Shown here: positions 45,638-56,278 of the stretch, piece by piece
Position numbering within the stretch: position 1 is the first letter of the stretch
Layout of the letters: every line of letters begins with the position of its first letter
From: Bacteroidetes bacterium HGW-Bacteroidetes-16
GTDB lineage: Bacteria; Bacteroidota; Bacteroidia; Bacteroidales; F082
Length of the DNA stretch: 64,000 bases
Assembly: GCA_002840975.1 (NCBI GenBank)
Contig: PHDN01000005.1
Span: 112,177-176,176 of the forward strand
Reading direction: 5' to 3'
Made by a program: the position numbers and the translations under genes
The notes under the pieces: model-generated
What the model saw: the letters and a program-made list of their open reading frames with translations, nothing else
Databases searched by the model: none
What the model was told of the DNA's origin: nothing

Positions 45638-46640
45638 ATAAAAAGATGATCAGCAGGGCGAAGATAAAGGTAGCCAGTGAAACAATAACAACAACCAGCC
45701 ACCTTACCGGGTAGCTCTTTTTATCCGAAGGATAAGGATCGGTAACAATGTTACTGTAAGTCATGTTGGATTCATAAAAACGGATGGCCATTTCATAGTC
45801 GAGTTTTACTTCCACATAGGTGCGGGCTTCATCCTGGATCATTTGTACCACCTCGATTAATTGCCCGCTGGCTTTTTCCATATTTTGCATCAACCTGTCC
45901 ACTTCCTTTGTATTGATACCAGATCCATTGCTTCCATCGACGGTTTTAAGATAACCACGCATAATTTCCTGCGACTGGTATTCGTACTGGATAATCCCCT
46001 GCTCTGTTCCTAAAACATAAAGCACGTTTTTTAACGAATCTAAAGTTGCACGTTTTCTTGACAGTTGAGCACCATACATATCAATCACCTCTTTGTACTT
46101 GGATTTATGAAGCGAGGCAATTTTTTGATCATAAAAATGAAAAATCGCTTCAACCATGAAAGCAGCAGTATCGGGGCTTTTATCCAACACTTCTATTCTC
46201 ACCGACTCATAAGGGGTTTTACTGATACGGACGTTATCATAGTATGTATTGACTAAAACTGTTTTAAAATACTTATATTCGGGATTAATTCCATAGTGTT
46301 TGGCCAATTGAAATTTGAGGATCATACTATCCACAATGCCTTTGGAGTTTAGCACCTGAAGCATTTGTTCTGTTTCACTTTCTTCCGAATAAGGCTCAAT
46401 GTTGGCAGGATAAGCAACTCCAAACGATTTATACATTGGCGTAATAAAGGATGGTCCCGAGAAAATGATAGCGAGTATGGCCGAAATTCCAATGATCGAA
46501 ATCAGGTGGTATTTCCACTTGGCGATTAAACTGACAAGATGAGCGCTGTTAAAAAATTTGTCCATTTCAATGTTATTAATATCCCAATATAACTCTTTTT
46601 TTCCTTCTGAATTGCTACTATTCTTTCTCTCCTCAACCAA
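45600..46640 (-). CDS. Wzz-type chain-length determinant protein (second copy)
   Basis: 346 residues with membrane segments at about residues 43-65 and 312-335 and a long helical periplasmic part between, the Wzz/PCP layout. No tyrosine-kinase domain is present. It resembles the 352-residue protein encoded just upstream in pattern (FITPMYKS, EQMLQVLNSK). The N-terminus is unusually hydrophilic (residues 1-35). It regulates polysaccharide length. Confidence 0.82.
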   Translation of the reverse strand: MVEERKNSSNSEGKKELYWDINNIEMDKFFNSAHLVSLIAKWKYHLISIIGISAILAIIFSGPSFITPMYKSFGVAYPANIEPYSEESETEQMLQVLNSKGIVDSMILKFQLAKHYGINPEYKYFKTVLVNTYYDNVRISKTPYESVRIEVLDKSPDTAAFMVEAIFHFYDQKIASLHKSKYKEVIDMYGAQLSRKRATLDSLKNVLYVLGTEQGIIQYEYQSQEIMRGYLKTVDGSNGSGINTKEVDRLMQNMEKASGQLIEVVQMIQDEARTYVEVKLDYEMAIRFYESNMTYSNIVTDPYPSDKKSYPVRWLVVVIVSLATFIFALLIIFLFEGKKASPRKNS

Positions 46641-46738
46641 TCGGTGATCAGCCCGATGAACCTCCCCGGGTTCTTTATAAAGTATTGTTTCCTTTTTCGT
46701 CTCCTTATTAACCGATTTGAAAAAAGAATTCCTAAAAA

Positions 46739-47797
46739 TCAGGCTACCGTTTCGGTCGTACTTTTTTTTTTAATGTTATTCCCCAATGACCCCGAGAATA
46801 TCTCAAACAGTCCAAACACAATGATAGCCAGCAACAGTACCGAAAATGTAGCTGTGATAACTATTAACCACCTGATCGGATAGGATTTACGCTCAGCCTT
46901 ATATGCGGTGTTAATTACAAATTTATGAGGCAGGCTTTGGGTCGCATCCACCTTGGCTTCTTCGTATTTTGCCTTTAATTCACTTAGCTGCTTCTTGTCG
47001 TGTTCGAGGGCATCGCGCAACGAAACATAGGGGCCACCAAATTTGGCTAACATGTCAAGCTTTGTTTCGAGCCGTTTGATACTTTCTCTATTTCCCTTGG
47101 CCATCTCCATGGCCAACTGCATGTTAAACATCTCCGCCTGGCTTTCGTAGTCGTGAACCCCGTATTGACGAAGTACGGTCATACTATCCTCTTTGATCCT
47201 GATTTCTTCTTCTAATTTTAAATACTCATGCTCCACAATCAAAAATGCTTTCACAGCGATTTGCTTTTGCATATTATTAATGGTGGAATCAACAAGTTCG
47301 GCTACATCATTGGCCATATCGGCAGCCATTTGTGCATCTTTATCCATTACCGTAATTTTTACGGCCATGAATTCGGTGCGTCTGAATTTAAAATTATTTT
47401 CGTACTCATCGTACAGTTCCGTCAATCTAAATGAAGCATTCTCTTTGATGCCATAATGTTCCATCAGGTTAAACTTGCTGATAACACGATCCCTGATTTT
47501 GTTAGAGTTCAAAACCTGAAGCATTTGTTCAGTTTGTTCATCTTCACCAAACTCTAGTATATCTTTCGAATTATTGAAGTTGTCGCTCAGCAAAACCTTT
47601 GAAATGGAATTACTCGCTGTGGGATATAAAATCACCGTAGACTTGTATAATGGAGTAATAAATCCGGGAGAAGAAAAAACAATCGATAAAACAATGCTTA
47701 AAATACCGAGAATAGCCAAGTGCTTCCGGTAATGATATAATACCTGTAAAATGACTCCAGATAAAAATGGTCGTCTATAATCGCCGCCTGATTCCAT
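46739..47797 (-). CDS. Wzz-type chain-length determinant protein (first copy)
   Basis: 352 residues, membrane segments near 27-48 and 303-327, helical region in between with coiled-coil pattern. Shares with the next gene the motifs FITPLYKS and EQTEQMLQVLNSNKI. The two are neighbouring paralogues, perhaps forming a mixed oligomer. Gap to the flippase upstream is 83 bases. Confidence 0.82.
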   Translation of the reverse strand: MESGGDYRRPFLSGVILQVLYHYRKHLAILGILSIVLSIVFSSPGFITPLYKSTVILYPTASNSISKVLLSDNFNNSKDILEFGEDEQTEQMLQVLNSNKIRDRVISKFNLMEHYGIKENASFRLTELYDEYENNFKFRRTEFMAVKITVMDKDAQMAADMANDVAELVDSTINNMQKQIAVKAFLIVEHEYLKLEEEIRIKEDSMTVLRQYGVHDYESQAEMFNMQLAMEMAKGNRESIKRLETKLDMLAKFGGPYVSLRDALEHDKKQLSELKAKYEEAKVDATQSLPHKFVINTAYKAERKSYPIRWLIVITATFSVLLLAIIVFGLFEIFSGSLGNNIKKKSTTETVA

Positions 47798-47880
47798 TAA
47801 TTTAATTCATTAAAGCCGTCAAAAATAGGAAATATTGTTCAATGAACAAGTAGTTTGAGAACATAAGCAGATAAATGATG

Positions 47881-49365
47881 TCATTGCCTGGATTTCATAA
47901 TAAGAATAAATTCTTTTAGATTGAATAGTTTTAGGGAAAATGATGCCAACATACCTCCCAAAACAAGGGTAAGCAGTCCTGTTTTCCAATCGACGATTAT
48001 AAAATTATTTAATGTGTAAATAATAGTTAACATGAATAATATCAATAAGATAAACCGGATTATAAGAGAATAATTTATCCGGAATTTAAAGAAGCGAACT
48101 GCTATCACCAACTGCAAGATGGCCGTGATCATTTGAGCCGCCATGCCGGCGTATGCCGAACCAACAGATTGAAATTTAGGAATTAATAAAAAATTCAGCC
48201 CCAAATTGATGATTACTCCTGCAAGTGCCACAAAATTAAGAATGCGCATATTGTTATTGGCGGTTAACAAGGTACCAAATATATAATTTGACGAAATAGC
48301 AACAAAACTAAACATGAGCACAGAAAAAATGGTAGCCGACTGCCCGATTCTTGAATTAAAATGCAGGATCGTTTCGTCAGGCATCCTGGTATATAACATG
48401 GTCATAATCTGTTCACTATAAGTCGAAACCGAGAAGGCGATGATTAAAACTCCGGAGATGAGGATCGAAAACGAGAGACGCGTTAAGTGTTCCACATCCT
48501 GTTTTTTGGAAATCATTTTAGCAAACAGAGGCAACAACAATACGGCGAAAAGATAGGCGAAATTTTGGCCCGCATCGAGCAAGCGAAAGGCCTGTGAATA
48601 AACTCCAACCTGCTCGTAAGCTATTTCTTCTGGCAACAGCCGTTGGATAAGCACCGGATCAATCCGGTTATAAAAGCTCATCAACAATACCAAAGAGGCA
48701 AACGGGAGACTTTTTTTAATGATCAGGATGAAAAATGGCAGGTTCCAATGAAAGGTCAGTTTACCTGCCTTATGAAGAACCGCAACCAAAGCGATCACAG
48801 CAGTAAAGAAGTATGCCGCCGTCTGGCCGTAAACGAACCATTCGATGGTAAATAATGCATTGTACCAACCCGTCCAAAGCAAAAAACCACAAATCATGAT
48901 CATCATTAAACGGTCGAGAACAGAAATTACACTATCCGTTTTAAATAACAACAGTCCATTTAAATTCGATCGCAGATACAGGACAAACGACAATAAAAAC
49001 TGGTTAAGCCCGACCCAGATAAGCAAATAAAAGGCCCGCCCATCATATCCGTTAAGCCATGCTACAATAAATATTACCAGCGCATAAAGGAGACCTAACA
49101 TCATCTTCATGGTTCCAATACTTGCCAGGTGCTTGCTTAGCAATTGGTTGTTCTGGGCAATATTGCGGTTATTAAAATTGGTAATGCCCAGATCGAGAAA
49201 GATGAAGAATAAGAATGAAAAGTTAAAAATGGTAAAATACAAGCCATATTCCTCAGGACCAACCAAATTCTGAACCTGTCTGTCGATGCCAAATATCCAC
49301 AGAGGCTTCACCATCAGGTTGAGAACAATCAGTAGAAGCAGGTTCTTTAGAAATTTCTTTTGCAT
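47881..49365 (-). CDS. Polysaccharide flippase, Wzx type
   Basis: About 494 residues with twelve to fourteen membrane segments and the MOP/PST pattern ([21 protein letters not shown] near the N-terminus). It moves lipid-linked repeat units across the inner membrane. ATG 49365 is preferred over ATG 49407 because the family begins here and because a TACCTTTG element lies at 49371-49378. If that element is real, the mRNA would have almost no leader. First gene of the polysaccharide operon, divergent from tyrS. Confidence 0.87.
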   Translation of the reverse strand: MQKKFLKNLLLLIVLNLMVKPLWIFGIDRQVQNLVGPEEYGLYFTIFNFSFLFFIFLDLGITNFNNRNIAQNNQLLSKHLASIGTMKMMLGLLYALVIFIVAWLNGYDGRAFYLLIWVGLNQFLLSFVLYLRSNLNGLLLFKTDSVISVLDRLMMIMICGFLLWTGWYNALFTIEWFVYGQTAAYFFTAVIALVAVLHKAGKLTFHWNLPFFILIIKKSLPFASLVLLMSFYNRIDPVLIQRLLPEEIAYEQVGVYSQAFRLLDAGQNFAYLFAVLLLPLFAKMISKKQDVEHLTRLSFSILISGVLIIAFSVSTYSEQIMTMLYTRMPDETILHFNSRIGQSATIFSVLMFSFVAISSNYIFGTLLTANNNMRILNFVALAGVIINLGLNFLLIPKFQSVGSAYAGMAAQMITAILQLVIAVRFFKFRINYSLIIRFILLILFMLTIIYTLNNFIIVDWKTGLLTLVLGGMLASFSLKLFNLKEFILIMKSRQ

Positions 49366-49370
49366 CCGGA

Positions 49371-49378
49371 CAAAGGTA
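49371..49378 (-). promoter_or_regulatory. Possible -7 element TACCTTTG before the flippase
   Basis: Matches TAnnTTTG on the minus strand, but only 5 bases from ATG 49365. It implies a leaderless or nearly leaderless transcript, or a chance match. Confidence 0.35.
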
Positions 49379-49453
49379 AAAAATCGATGTAACGCAATAA
49401 CGATCATCAGGTCAAAATATTTGACGGGGTTGCTTCAGACTTTTTCAAATCGC

Positions 49454-49461
49454 TATCTTTG
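49454..49461 (+). promoter_or_regulatory. -7 element TATCTTTG for tyrS
   Basis: TAnnTTTG match 22 bases before GTG 49484; it rules out the long upstream extension of the frame. Confidence 0.6.
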
Positions 49462-49483
49462 CCAAAATTTAAGAAATAAAGCT

Positions 49484-50785
49484 GTGAAGAATTTTGTTGA
49501 AGAGCTGCGCTGGCGAGGCATGATCCATGACCTGACGCCCGAAACGGAAGAATACATGTTGAAAAATCTCACCGCGGGCTATGTTGGTATCGATCCCACT
49601 GCCGACAGTTTGCACATCGGGCATTTGGTTGGAGTAATGATGCTGAAACACCTGCAAATGTGCGGACACAAACCCATTGCTTTGGTTGGTGGCGCTACGG
49701 GAATGATCGGCGATCCATCCGGTAAATCGCAGGAACGCAACTTGTTAACAGAAGAATCGCTTCGGCAAAACGAAAACGGAATTAAAAAACAACTTGCAAA
49801 ATTCCTGGATTTCGACAACGACCAGCCCAATGCGGCCATTCTGGTGAACAACTACGACTGGATGAAAACTTTTAGTTTTCTGGAATTCATCCGCGAGGTA
49901 GGCAAACATATTACCGTAAATTACATGATGGCCAAGGATTCGGTGAAAAAACGCATTTCGGCCGAAAGCAAATCGGGTATGTCGTTTACCGAATTCAGCT
50001 ACCAGCTGGTACAAGGATACGACTTTCTTCATCTTTTTCAACATCACGACTGTCATTTGCAAATGGGAGGATCGGATCAATGGGGAAATATTACCACCGG
50101 CACCGAGCTTATCCGCCGTAAACTGGGCTCCGACCAGGAAGCCTTTGCTCTCACCTGTCCATTGATTACCAAAGCCGACGGAACCAAATTTGGTAAAACT
50201 GAAAGCGGAAATGTATGGCTCGATCCTGAAAAAACAACTCCCTATGAGTTTTATCAGTTCTGGCTCAACGTTTCGGACGAAGATGCTGAAAAGTACATAA
50301 AAATCTTTACCTTGTTAAGTCAGGAGGAAATTCAGAAGTTGGCTGAAGAACACCAGGAGGCACCCCATCTGCGGCTTTTACAAAAAACACTGGCACGCGA
50401 ACTTACCATCCGGGTTCATTCGGAAGAAGAATATGAAACGGCCCTCGCTGCAACCGAAATCCTGTTTGGAAAGGGAACGACCGAAACACTCAGACGTCTG
50501 AACGAAAAAACATTGCTCAACATCTTTGCCGGAGTGCCACAATCAGAAATCATCCGAAGTAAGTTTGAATCGGGCATTGGTATTTTGGATTTTCTTTCGC
50601 ATGAAACAGGTGTTTTCACATCGAATGGCGAGGCCCGGCGCATGTTGAAAGAAAACGGGGTTTCAATTAACAAAGAAAAAATTGGTGAAGATTATTTATT
50701 GACCTCGAACGACTTGCTAAACAATCAATATATCCTGGTTCAGAAAGGCAAAAAGAATTATTTCCTTATCAAGGTGGTTTCTTAA
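49484..50785 (+). CDS. tyrS: Tyrosyl-tRNA synthetase
   Basis: 433 residues from GTG 49484. The N-terminus [18 protein letters not shown] is that of Bacteroidota TyrS. Class I motifs are HIGHLVG (HIGH) and KFGKTESG (KMSKS region), with tyrosine-binding DPTADSLH. The C-terminal 70 residues are an S4 RNA-binding domain. The frame runs open to 49286, but this would start inside the divergent flippase and upstream of the promoter. Confidence 0.94.
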   Translation: MKNFVEELRWRGMIHDLTPETEEYMLKNLTAGYVGIDPTADSLHIGHLVGVMMLKHLQMCGHKPIALVGGATGMIGDPSGKSQERNLLTEESLRQNENGIKKQLAKFLDFDNDQPNAAILVNNYDWMKTFSFLEFIREVGKHITVNYMMAKDSVKKRISAESKSGMSFTEFSYQLVQGYDFLHLFQHHDCHLQMGGSDQWGNITTGTELIRRKLGSDQEAFALTCPLITKADGTKFGKTESGNVWLDPEKTTPYEFYQFWLNVSDEDAEKYIKIFTLLSQEEIQKLAEEHQEAPHLRLLQKTLARELTIRVHSEEEYETALAATEILFGKGTTETLRRLNEKTLLNIFAGVPQSEIIRSKFESGIGILDFLSHETGVFTSNGEARRMLKENGVSINKEKIGEDYLLTSNDLLNNQYILVQKGKKNYFLIKVVS

Positions 50786-50957
50786 GCGGTGGTATAAATC
50801 CTGATTCGTATTCTTAACGGTTTCAAAAATGAACAGCGGTTATTCTTTAGCTCTGTTTTTCTTATTTGAAGAGGAGCCAAAAACTTCTGTTTTGGAGTAA
50901 TTTCATAATTTTTAAGTATCGTTTCCGCGCACCCTCCATGCACATGGAGATTTTCAC

Positions 50958-50965
50958 TAATATTG
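50958..50965 (+). promoter_or_regulatory. Variant -7 element TAATATTG before the first barrel gene
   Basis: TAATATTG, one base off TAnnTTTG, 25 bases before ATG 50990. The identical element sits 24 bases before the paralogue at 51773. Confidence 0.4.
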
Positions 50966-50989
50966 CATGGTTAGCCAATGATCGTGACT

Positions 50990-51652
50990 ATGGACATTCA
51001 AAAGAAACTCTTACTTACCATTTTTGCTGTTTTATTTCATTTTTTGCTTTACAGCCAATATGTGTTTTTGGAAGATTACCACGCACCGTCGGGTATGGCC
51101 ATCGGCATAAAACTCACCACTTTTGGCCCGGGAGCCGAAATAAGCGCTGCGCTGACACCTAAGTTTGCTTTGCGGGCAGGCGTTGCTTTTTTTACCTATC
51201 GATACACCGAAGACATCAATACGGGTGATGCCATTGCACGCAACGCCCGAACAAATCTGGGTGCAGCTTCACTTGGGATGGATTGGATGTTTGTCAGGTT
51301 TTTACATGTATCGGCAGGTGTGATCTATAATTTCTCACAAATTAACTTCGATGTTGTTCCAACGATTCCCAATGCACAAAACAATGGTTCTGTCGCATAT
51401 CGGATAAAACCCCATCAGTATGGTCCCTATTTTACACTTGGGTTTGGCAGGAGTATTTCAAAAAAAAGAATCGTCAGTTTTGGATTTGACGTTGGGTTCA
51501 CGTATCAGGGAAGGTCATTCGTCGATTACGAGGTAACTGGCACTATTTCTGAAAAAAAACTCTCTAAATGGAATTTCAATGTTACCAGCAATACCAAATT
51601 TTACAAAGTGTACCCAATCGTTAGCCTGATGTTTGCTTTTCGTATTTTTTAA
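50990..51652 (+). CDS. Outer-membrane beta-barrel protein (tandem copy 1)
   Basis: 220 residues from ATG 50990 (ATG 50978 is the alternative). Signal peptide, then eight or so amphipathic strands ending in AFRIF, the C-terminal aromatic of outer-membrane barrels. It shares many strand sequences with the gene at 51773: VKLTTFGPG/IKLTTFGPG, NARTNLG/NAQVKFG, AQNNG, SLGFGRTISK/TLGFGRSISK. It is a tandem paralogue; its role is unknown. Confidence 0.8.
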   Translation: MDIQKKLLLTIFAVLFHFLLYSQYVFLEDYHAPSGMAIGIKLTTFGPGAEISAALTPKFALRAGVAFFTYRYTEDINTGDAIARNARTNLGAASLGMDWMFVRFLHVSAGVIYNFSQINFDVVPTIPNAQNNGSVAYRIKPHQYGPYFTLGFGRSISKKRIVSFGFDVGFTYQGRSFVDYEVTGTISEKKLSKWNFNVTSNTKFYKVYPIVSLMFAFRIF

Positions 51653-51741
51653 TTCTTTCAACCTTTTTACTTTTATCGAAGTACCCTCTTTCCATCATGA
51701 TAAAATATCATTGTTTAGTCATTGCTGTGAATAATTTTTTC

Positions 51742-51749
51742 TAATATTG
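51742..51749 (+). promoter_or_regulatory. Variant -7 element TAATATTG before the second barrel gene
   Basis: Same octamer and nearly the same spacing to the start as for the first copy, so the promoter was probably duplicated with the gene. Confidence 0.4.
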
Positions 51750-51772
51750 TAATAGCTAAAATATTCATTCCT

Positions 51773-52435
51773 ATGAATACTCAAAGACGACTTCTTCTAC
51801 TACCGTTCATTCTGCTGTGTATTCATTCTGTGCTTTTAAGCCAACAAGCTGACCCCGTGTTACCTAAGAAAAACGGATTGGCGGTTGGCGTGAAATTGAC
51901 CACTTTTGGTCCCGGTATTGAATTCGTATATGCAATCCACCCTACAATCAATTTGCACGCAGGAGCAGCGTACTTTCGATACAATTACAACCAGGATATC
52001 GAATCAGGAGATGCTACAACCCGGAATGCTCAGGTAAAGTTTGGCACCATTTCATTGGGAGCCGATTGGCAGTTTGTCAGCTTCATGCATGTTGCGGCAG
52101 GAATGCAGTTCAATTTCACTCAAATCGACTTTGATGTTTTTCCAACTAATCCGGACGCCCAAAATAACGGAGTTGTTGCCTACCAGCTTAAGCCAAATAA
52201 ATTAAGTCCGTATATTTCTCTCGGTTTTGGAAGAACCATCTCTAAAAACAAACGGGTAAGCGTAGGCTTTGATATCGGTGTGGCCTACCAGGGAAGCATG
52301 GCGGTTGAATCCTCCGTCAAAGGTGATATTTCAGATGCCAAGCTCCACAAATGGACCAACAATATAAAATCAGGATCAGAATCCTATACATACTACCCTA
52401 TAATAAATCTGCAGGTAGCCTACCGCATATTTTAA
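51773..52435 (+). CDS. Outer-membrane beta-barrel protein (tandem copy 2)
   Basis: 220 residues with a signal peptide (1-22, LLSQ) and a barrel ending VAYRIF. Strand and turn sequences match copy 1 along the whole length while the DNA differs clearly, so the duplication is not recent. The loops vary most. Function unknown; porin-like or adhesion barrels of this size are common in Bacteroidota. Confidence 0.8.
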   Translation: MNTQRRLLLLPFILLCIHSVLLSQQADPVLPKKNGLAVGVKLTTFGPGIEFVYAIHPTINLHAGAAYFRYNYNQDIESGDATTRNAQVKFGTISLGADWQFVSFMHVAAGMQFNFTQIDFDVFPTNPDAQNNGVVAYQLKPNKLSPYISLGFGRTISKNKRVSVGFDIGVAYQGSMAVESSVKGDISDAKLHKWTNNIKSGSESYTYYPIINLQVAYRIF

Positions 52436-52530
52436 TTTTCCAACCTTATAACCATTGCGATAAATACAGACACAAGTCTTTATTTAACAATCTTTTAAAT
52501 TTGTTATTTGTAATAATTCCAAATTAGCAT

Positions 52531-52538
52531 TACTTTTG
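52531..52538 (+). promoter_or_regulatory. -7 element TACTTTTG for the superoxide dismutase gene
   Basis: Consensus match, 42 bases before ATG 52581, in an AT-rich leader. Confidence 0.6.
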
Positions 52539-52580
52539 CATCCTCATTCACTACATTATAAATTATAAAATATTAAAGTT

Positions 52581-53180
52581 ATGTCGTTTACACTTCCCGC
52601 CCTCGATTACGCGTACGATGCACTGGAGCCCAGTATTGACGCACGAACCATGGAAATTCACCATACCAAGCATCACCAGGCGTATATAAACAACCTCAAC
52701 AGCGCCATCAAGGATACTCCATGGGAAAACAAAACCATCGAAGAAATCATGGCCTCAATTTCCACTGCCAGCACGGCCATCAGGAACAATGGAGGTGGTC
52801 ATTACAACCACAGTATATTTTGGAAGATGCTTTCTCCAAATGGTGGCGGACAACCAAGTGGTGACTTGCTCGAAGCCATCAACAGCTCATTTGGCTCGTT
52901 CGATCAGTTTAAAGAAGAATTTTCGAAGGCTGCCGCCACCCGTTTTGGGTCTGGTTGGGCATGGCTTGTAAAAACAAAAACAGGGCTTGTGGTGACCTCT
53001 ACTCCCAACCAGGACAATCCGCTGATGAACCTGGGAATTGCTGAAGTAAAAGGTACCCCCATCCTGGCTTTGGATGTTTGGGAACATGCCTATTACCTGC
53101 ATTATCAAAACAGAAGACCCGACTACATTACTGCATTTTTCAATGTAATCAATTGGAAAGAAGTTTCATCCAGGTACTAA
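52581..53180 (+). CDS. sodB: Iron/manganese superoxide dismutase
   Basis: 199 residues. Metal ligands are in [11 protein letters not shown] (first His), [11 protein letters not shown], and [11 protein letters not shown] (Asp and His). It removes superoxide in the cytoplasm, which suits an anaerobe exposed to oxygen that also uses the oxygen-sensitive PFOR. Whether Fe or Mn is bound cannot be told with confidence. A terminator hairpin follows. Confidence 0.94.
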   Translation: MSFTLPALDYAYDALEPSIDARTMEIHHTKHHQAYINNLNSAIKDTPWENKTIEEIMASISTASTAIRNNGGGHYNHSIFWKMLSPNGGGQPSGDLLEAINSSFGSFDQFKEEFSKAAATRFGSGWAWLVKTKTGLVVTSTPNQDNPLMNLGIAEVKGTPILALDVWEHAYYLHYQNRRPDYITAFFNVINWKEVSSRY

Positions 53181-53202
53181 TCTTCTCTCTTCAAATAAAA
53201 CC

Positions 53203-53232
53203 AAAACCCGCGACAAATTGCCGTGGGTTTTT
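53203..53232 (+). terminator. Hairpin terminator after the superoxide dismutase gene
   Basis: AAAACCCGCGACA pairs imperfectly with TGCCGTGGGTTTTT and ends in a T run. Confidence 0.75.
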
Positions 53233-53359
53233 CATTTTCAAAAGAACTGAAATATATTGGCTTTGTTAACAATCACCTGTGATTAACTCGGGTTACTTGA
53301 AAGTGAATAGTGGGCAACAGGATTGTATTTTTACACAAAAATCACTTGTCCCCAGGATT

Positions 53360-54280
53360 ATGACCTTGATTGTTAGCCACAGTGAAATTGATGCTTTGGT
53401 GAGTTTAATGGATGAGCCAAACGAAGACATTTTTTCCGGGATTCAAAACAAAGTGATTAATTATGGCACAGCGGCCATTCCATTTTTAGAGGAGGCCTGG
53501 CTTCACACTTTCAACACCAGAGTTTCCAGGAGGCTCGAAAGCTCCATTGAGGAAATAAAGTTTCAGCATGCATCTCATTTAATATTAGAGTGGTTAAAGG
53601 ATGACTCCCGCACTCCCATCGACATGATGCATATTCTGGCTGAATATATCGATGAACATTATGAACGTGATGAACAGCAAAAATGGATGGATCACCTTTA
53701 TCGTGACTGCTGGCTTGAATTCAACGATAACCTGACCGCGCTGGAGGAGATTAATGTAATAAACCATGTACTCTTTAAAGTATATAATCTTACGAATTAT
53801 CTTCCCGGTCAAAATCGCCTCCATGGTTTTTTTCCTGATTCTTTTCATAACCGAAAAACGGGCAATGCCATCTCGATGGGCCTGATTTACCTGATGATCG
53901 GCCAAAAACTTCATGTCCCCTTAAGCGGAATTAACTTACCCAATCAGTTTGTACTGGCTTACCTGGAACGGAATGCCAGAAAAAGGTATTCGAGCGGTCA
54001 ACCACCCAACAAAAACGATGTGTTATTCTATATTAACCCATCCCATTCGGGTGCAATCTTTACCCAAAACGAAATCAATGCTTACGGTTCACACCTGGGG
54101 ATGAATACGATGGACGCGTATTCTTTACCGTGCACTCAAAAGGTGATGGCGGTCCAATTTTTACATGAACTACATCTGAGTCTGATAGAAGAAAACAGAA
54201 CCGCCAAAGGCAACAATATCCTAAAATTCATGCAATTACTCGATGAAACGCCTGCCCATTTAGGCCAGAAAATTTGCTAA
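53360..54280 (+). CDS. SirB1-like (transglutaminase-fold) protein
   Basis: 306 residues from ATG 53360; the upstream GTG at 53279 lies close to the terminator and I consider it less likely. The segment RKTGNAISMGLIYLMIGQKL followed by SGINLPNQFVLAY matches the core of the SirB1/transglutaminase-core-2 family. In this family the Cys of true transglutaminases is absent, as here. Its biochemical role is unknown. It is convergent with purC. Confidence 0.75.
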   Translation: MTLIVSHSEIDALVSLMDEPNEDIFSGIQNKVINYGTAAIPFLEEAWLHTFNTRVSRRLESSIEEIKFQHASHLILEWLKDDSRTPIDMMHILAEYIDEHYERDEQQKWMDHLYRDCWLEFNDNLTALEEINVINHVLFKVYNLTNYLPGQNRLHGFFPDSFHNRKTGNAISMGLIYLMIGQKLHVPLSGINLPNQFVLAYLERNARKRYSSGQPPNKNDVLFYINPSHSGAIFTQNEINAYGSHLGMNTMDAYSLPCTQKVMAVQFLHELHLSLIEENRTAKGNNILKFMQLLDETPAHLGQKIC

Positions 54281-54309
54281 AGTTTAGTCTACTCCGAAAA
54301 GTATGTGTT

Positions 54310-54368
54310 CATTGATTTTCAACTCATTTACCCCTGACCCCTAAAGGGGGATTCGTTGAAAATCAATG
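54310..54368. terminator. Long inverted repeat between convergent genes
   Basis: CATTGATTTTCAAC (54310-54323) pairs perfectly with GTTGAAAATCAATG (54355-54368), enclosing a second small stem of CCCCT and AGGGG. The right arm covers the stop codon and last two codons of purC. It lacks a T run but probably ends transcripts from both sides, or protects their 3' ends. Confidence 0.55.
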
Positions 54369-55313
54369 ATTGCTCAGAAAATTGTTGATATTGAATTCAA
54401 TTCTCGAAATCACATCTGCCGGCACTGACCGTTTAAAAGGCTCACCGGTTACCATTTCATACAATTCGATGTACCGCTCCGAAACACTGTCGACAAATTC
54501 ATCAGTCATTTCGGGCACTGTTTGCCCTGTTTTACCCTGAAAACCATTCTCCATGAGCCATTCCCTGACGAATTCTTTTGACAATTGTCTTTGAGGCTCC
54601 CCTTTTGCAAAGCGTTCTTCATATTCGTCAGCATAAAAATAGCGGGAGGAATCAGGAGTATGAATTTCATCGATCAGCACAATCTGTCCGTCCTTCTTTC
54701 CAAATTCATACTTGGTATCCACCAGAATCAGACCTTTTTCTGCCGCCATCTGCGTACCTCTTTCAAACAAGGCCAGGGCATATTTTTCCAGTTGTGTATA
54801 ATCTGATTCCGATATCAATCCCTGACGCAGAATTTCTTCACGCGAAATATCCTCATCATGGCCCTCATCGGCTTTGGTGGTTGGGGTGATAATGGGCTTT
54901 GAAAACCGCTGGTGTTCTTTCATTCCGTCAGGAACAGCCACACCACATATCACCCGTTCACCTGCCTTATAAGTTCTCCACGAACTTCCGGTAAGGTAGC
55001 CCCGGACGATCATCTCGATGGGAAAAGGTTTGCAAAGAACTCCTACTGTTACCATGGGATCGGGGCTGGCTGTTTTCCAGTTGGGTACAATATCACGGGT
55101 GGCCTCTAAAAATTTTTCGGCAATCTGGTTCAGAACCTGTCCTTTAAACGGGATTCCGCGAGGAAGCACCACGTCAAAGGCCGAAATCCGGTCGGTTGCA
55201 ACCATCACCAGCAGCTGGTCATCAATATTGTACACATCACGAACTTTTCCGTGATACACGCTTTTCTGTTTTGGAAAAACGAATTCTGTATGCGTTAGGG
55301 CTTCTATCTTCAT
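54363..55313 (-). CDS. purC: SAICAR synthetase
   Basis: 316 residues, the longer form of the enzyme. It adds aspartate to CAIR in purine synthesis. Motifs: [12 protein letters not shown] (ATP loop), [20 protein letters not shown], and the aspartate/metal region [10 protein letters not shown] followed by [13 protein letters not shown]. Follows phoH by 2 bases on the same strand. Confidence 0.95.
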   Translation of the reverse strand: MKIEALTHTEFVFPKQKSVYHGKVRDVYNIDDQLLVMVATDRISAFDVVLPRGIPFKGQVLNQIAEKFLEATRDIVPNWKTASPDPMVTVGVLCKPFPIEMIVRGYLTGSSWRTYKAGERVICGVAVPDGMKEHQRFSKPIITPTTKADEGHDEDISREEILRQGLISESDYTQLEKYALALFERGTQMAAEKGLILVDTKYEFGKKDGQIVLIDEIHTPDSSRYFYADEYEERFAKGEPQRQLSKEFVREWLMENGFQGKTGQTVPEMTDEFVDSVSERYIELYEMVTGEPFKRSVPADVISRIEFNINNFLSNH

Positions 55314-55315
55314 AT

Positions 55316-56278
55316 TTATGAGCTTTGATCTTCAGTTTTTGAATAGGCTTCAATAATTTTGGTAACCAGTTTATGGCGAACTACATCACCGCCATCGAGA
55401 TAAATAAAATCGATGCCGTTGATGCCCTTCAGGATATTTTGTGCTTGAAAAAGTCCGGATTGTTGCTTTCGTGGCAGGTCAATTTGGGTAATGTCGCCTG
55501 TGACGATAAATTTGGATGATTTTCCCATGCGGGTCAAAAACATCTTCAACTGGCCTTCGGTTGCATTCTGTGCCTCATCGAGAATGGCATACACGTTACT
55601 TAAAGTACGTCCCCGCATAAAGGCAAGCGGTGCTATTTCTATTGTTTCATCTTCAAGATAGGATAGAAACTTTTGCGTTGGCAGCATATCGCGCAAAGCA
55701 TCGTACAAAGGTTGCATGTAAGGGTCGAGCTTTTCCTTCATGTCGCCGGGTAAAAATCCCAGGCTCTCCCCTGCTTCGATTGCAGGCCGGGTGAGAATGA
55801 TTTTTCTTACCTCCTTGTTTTTCAATGCCCTCACAGCTAAAGCCACGGCGGTATAAGTCTTTCCCGTTCCTGCCGGCCCGATGGCGAACACCAGTTCGTT
55901 GTTAACGCTGCTACTCACCATTTTTTTCTGGTTGGGAGTCATGGCCTTGATTACTTTTCCATACCTGCCAAAAACTAAAATATCCTCACCGAGTGGCTGC
56001 CCTGCGACCACATCATTTTCATCGTCGCCCATGATCTGACTGATGGCCTCTTCATTGATCTTACCAAAGCGTTCAAAATGAACCTGGAGCAAATCAAATC
56101 TGTTTTCAAAACGGGTGATTTCGTCAATATCGCCAAAGAGTTTGAGGAATTCACCACGGGCCACGATTTTTAATTTGGGATACATGTTTTGCATCTGCGT
56201 AAGAAACACATCTGCCGGTCCGAATACCTCCAGCGGACTAGCCACTTCTATTTGAATCACACGATCGGTCATAGGCAA
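55316..56278 (-). CDS. phoH: PhoH-family ATPase
   Basis: 320 residues. Walker A is GPAGTGKT at residues 134-141, Walker B is AILDEAQNA, and later motifs include [12 protein letters not shown]. An N-terminal domain of about 110 residues precedes the ATPase. It is an RNA-related ATPase of unknown exact role. phoH and purC together are common in Bacteroidota. Divergent from the SAM hydrolase gene. Confidence 0.93.
   Translation of the reverse strand: MPMTDRVIQIEVASPLEVFGPADVFLTQMQNMYPKLKIVARGEFLKLFGDIDEITRFENRFDLLQVHFERFGKINEEAISQIMGDDENDVVAGQPLGEDILVFGRYGKVIKAMTPNQKKMVSSSVNNELVFAIGPAGTGKTYTAVALAVRALKNKEVRKIILTRPAIEAGESLGFLPGDMKEKLDPYMQPLYDALRDMLPTQKFLSYLEDETIEIAPLAFMRGRTLSNVYAILDEAQNATEGQLKMFLTRMGKSSKFIVTGDITQIDLPRKQQSGLFQAQNILKGINGIDFIYLDGGDVVRHKLVTKIIEAYSKTEDQSS

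Noticed and set aside
49286..49483. N-terminal extension of TyrS
   Set aside because: It overlaps the divergent flippase gene and lies upstream of the tyrS promoter; the family starts at 49484.
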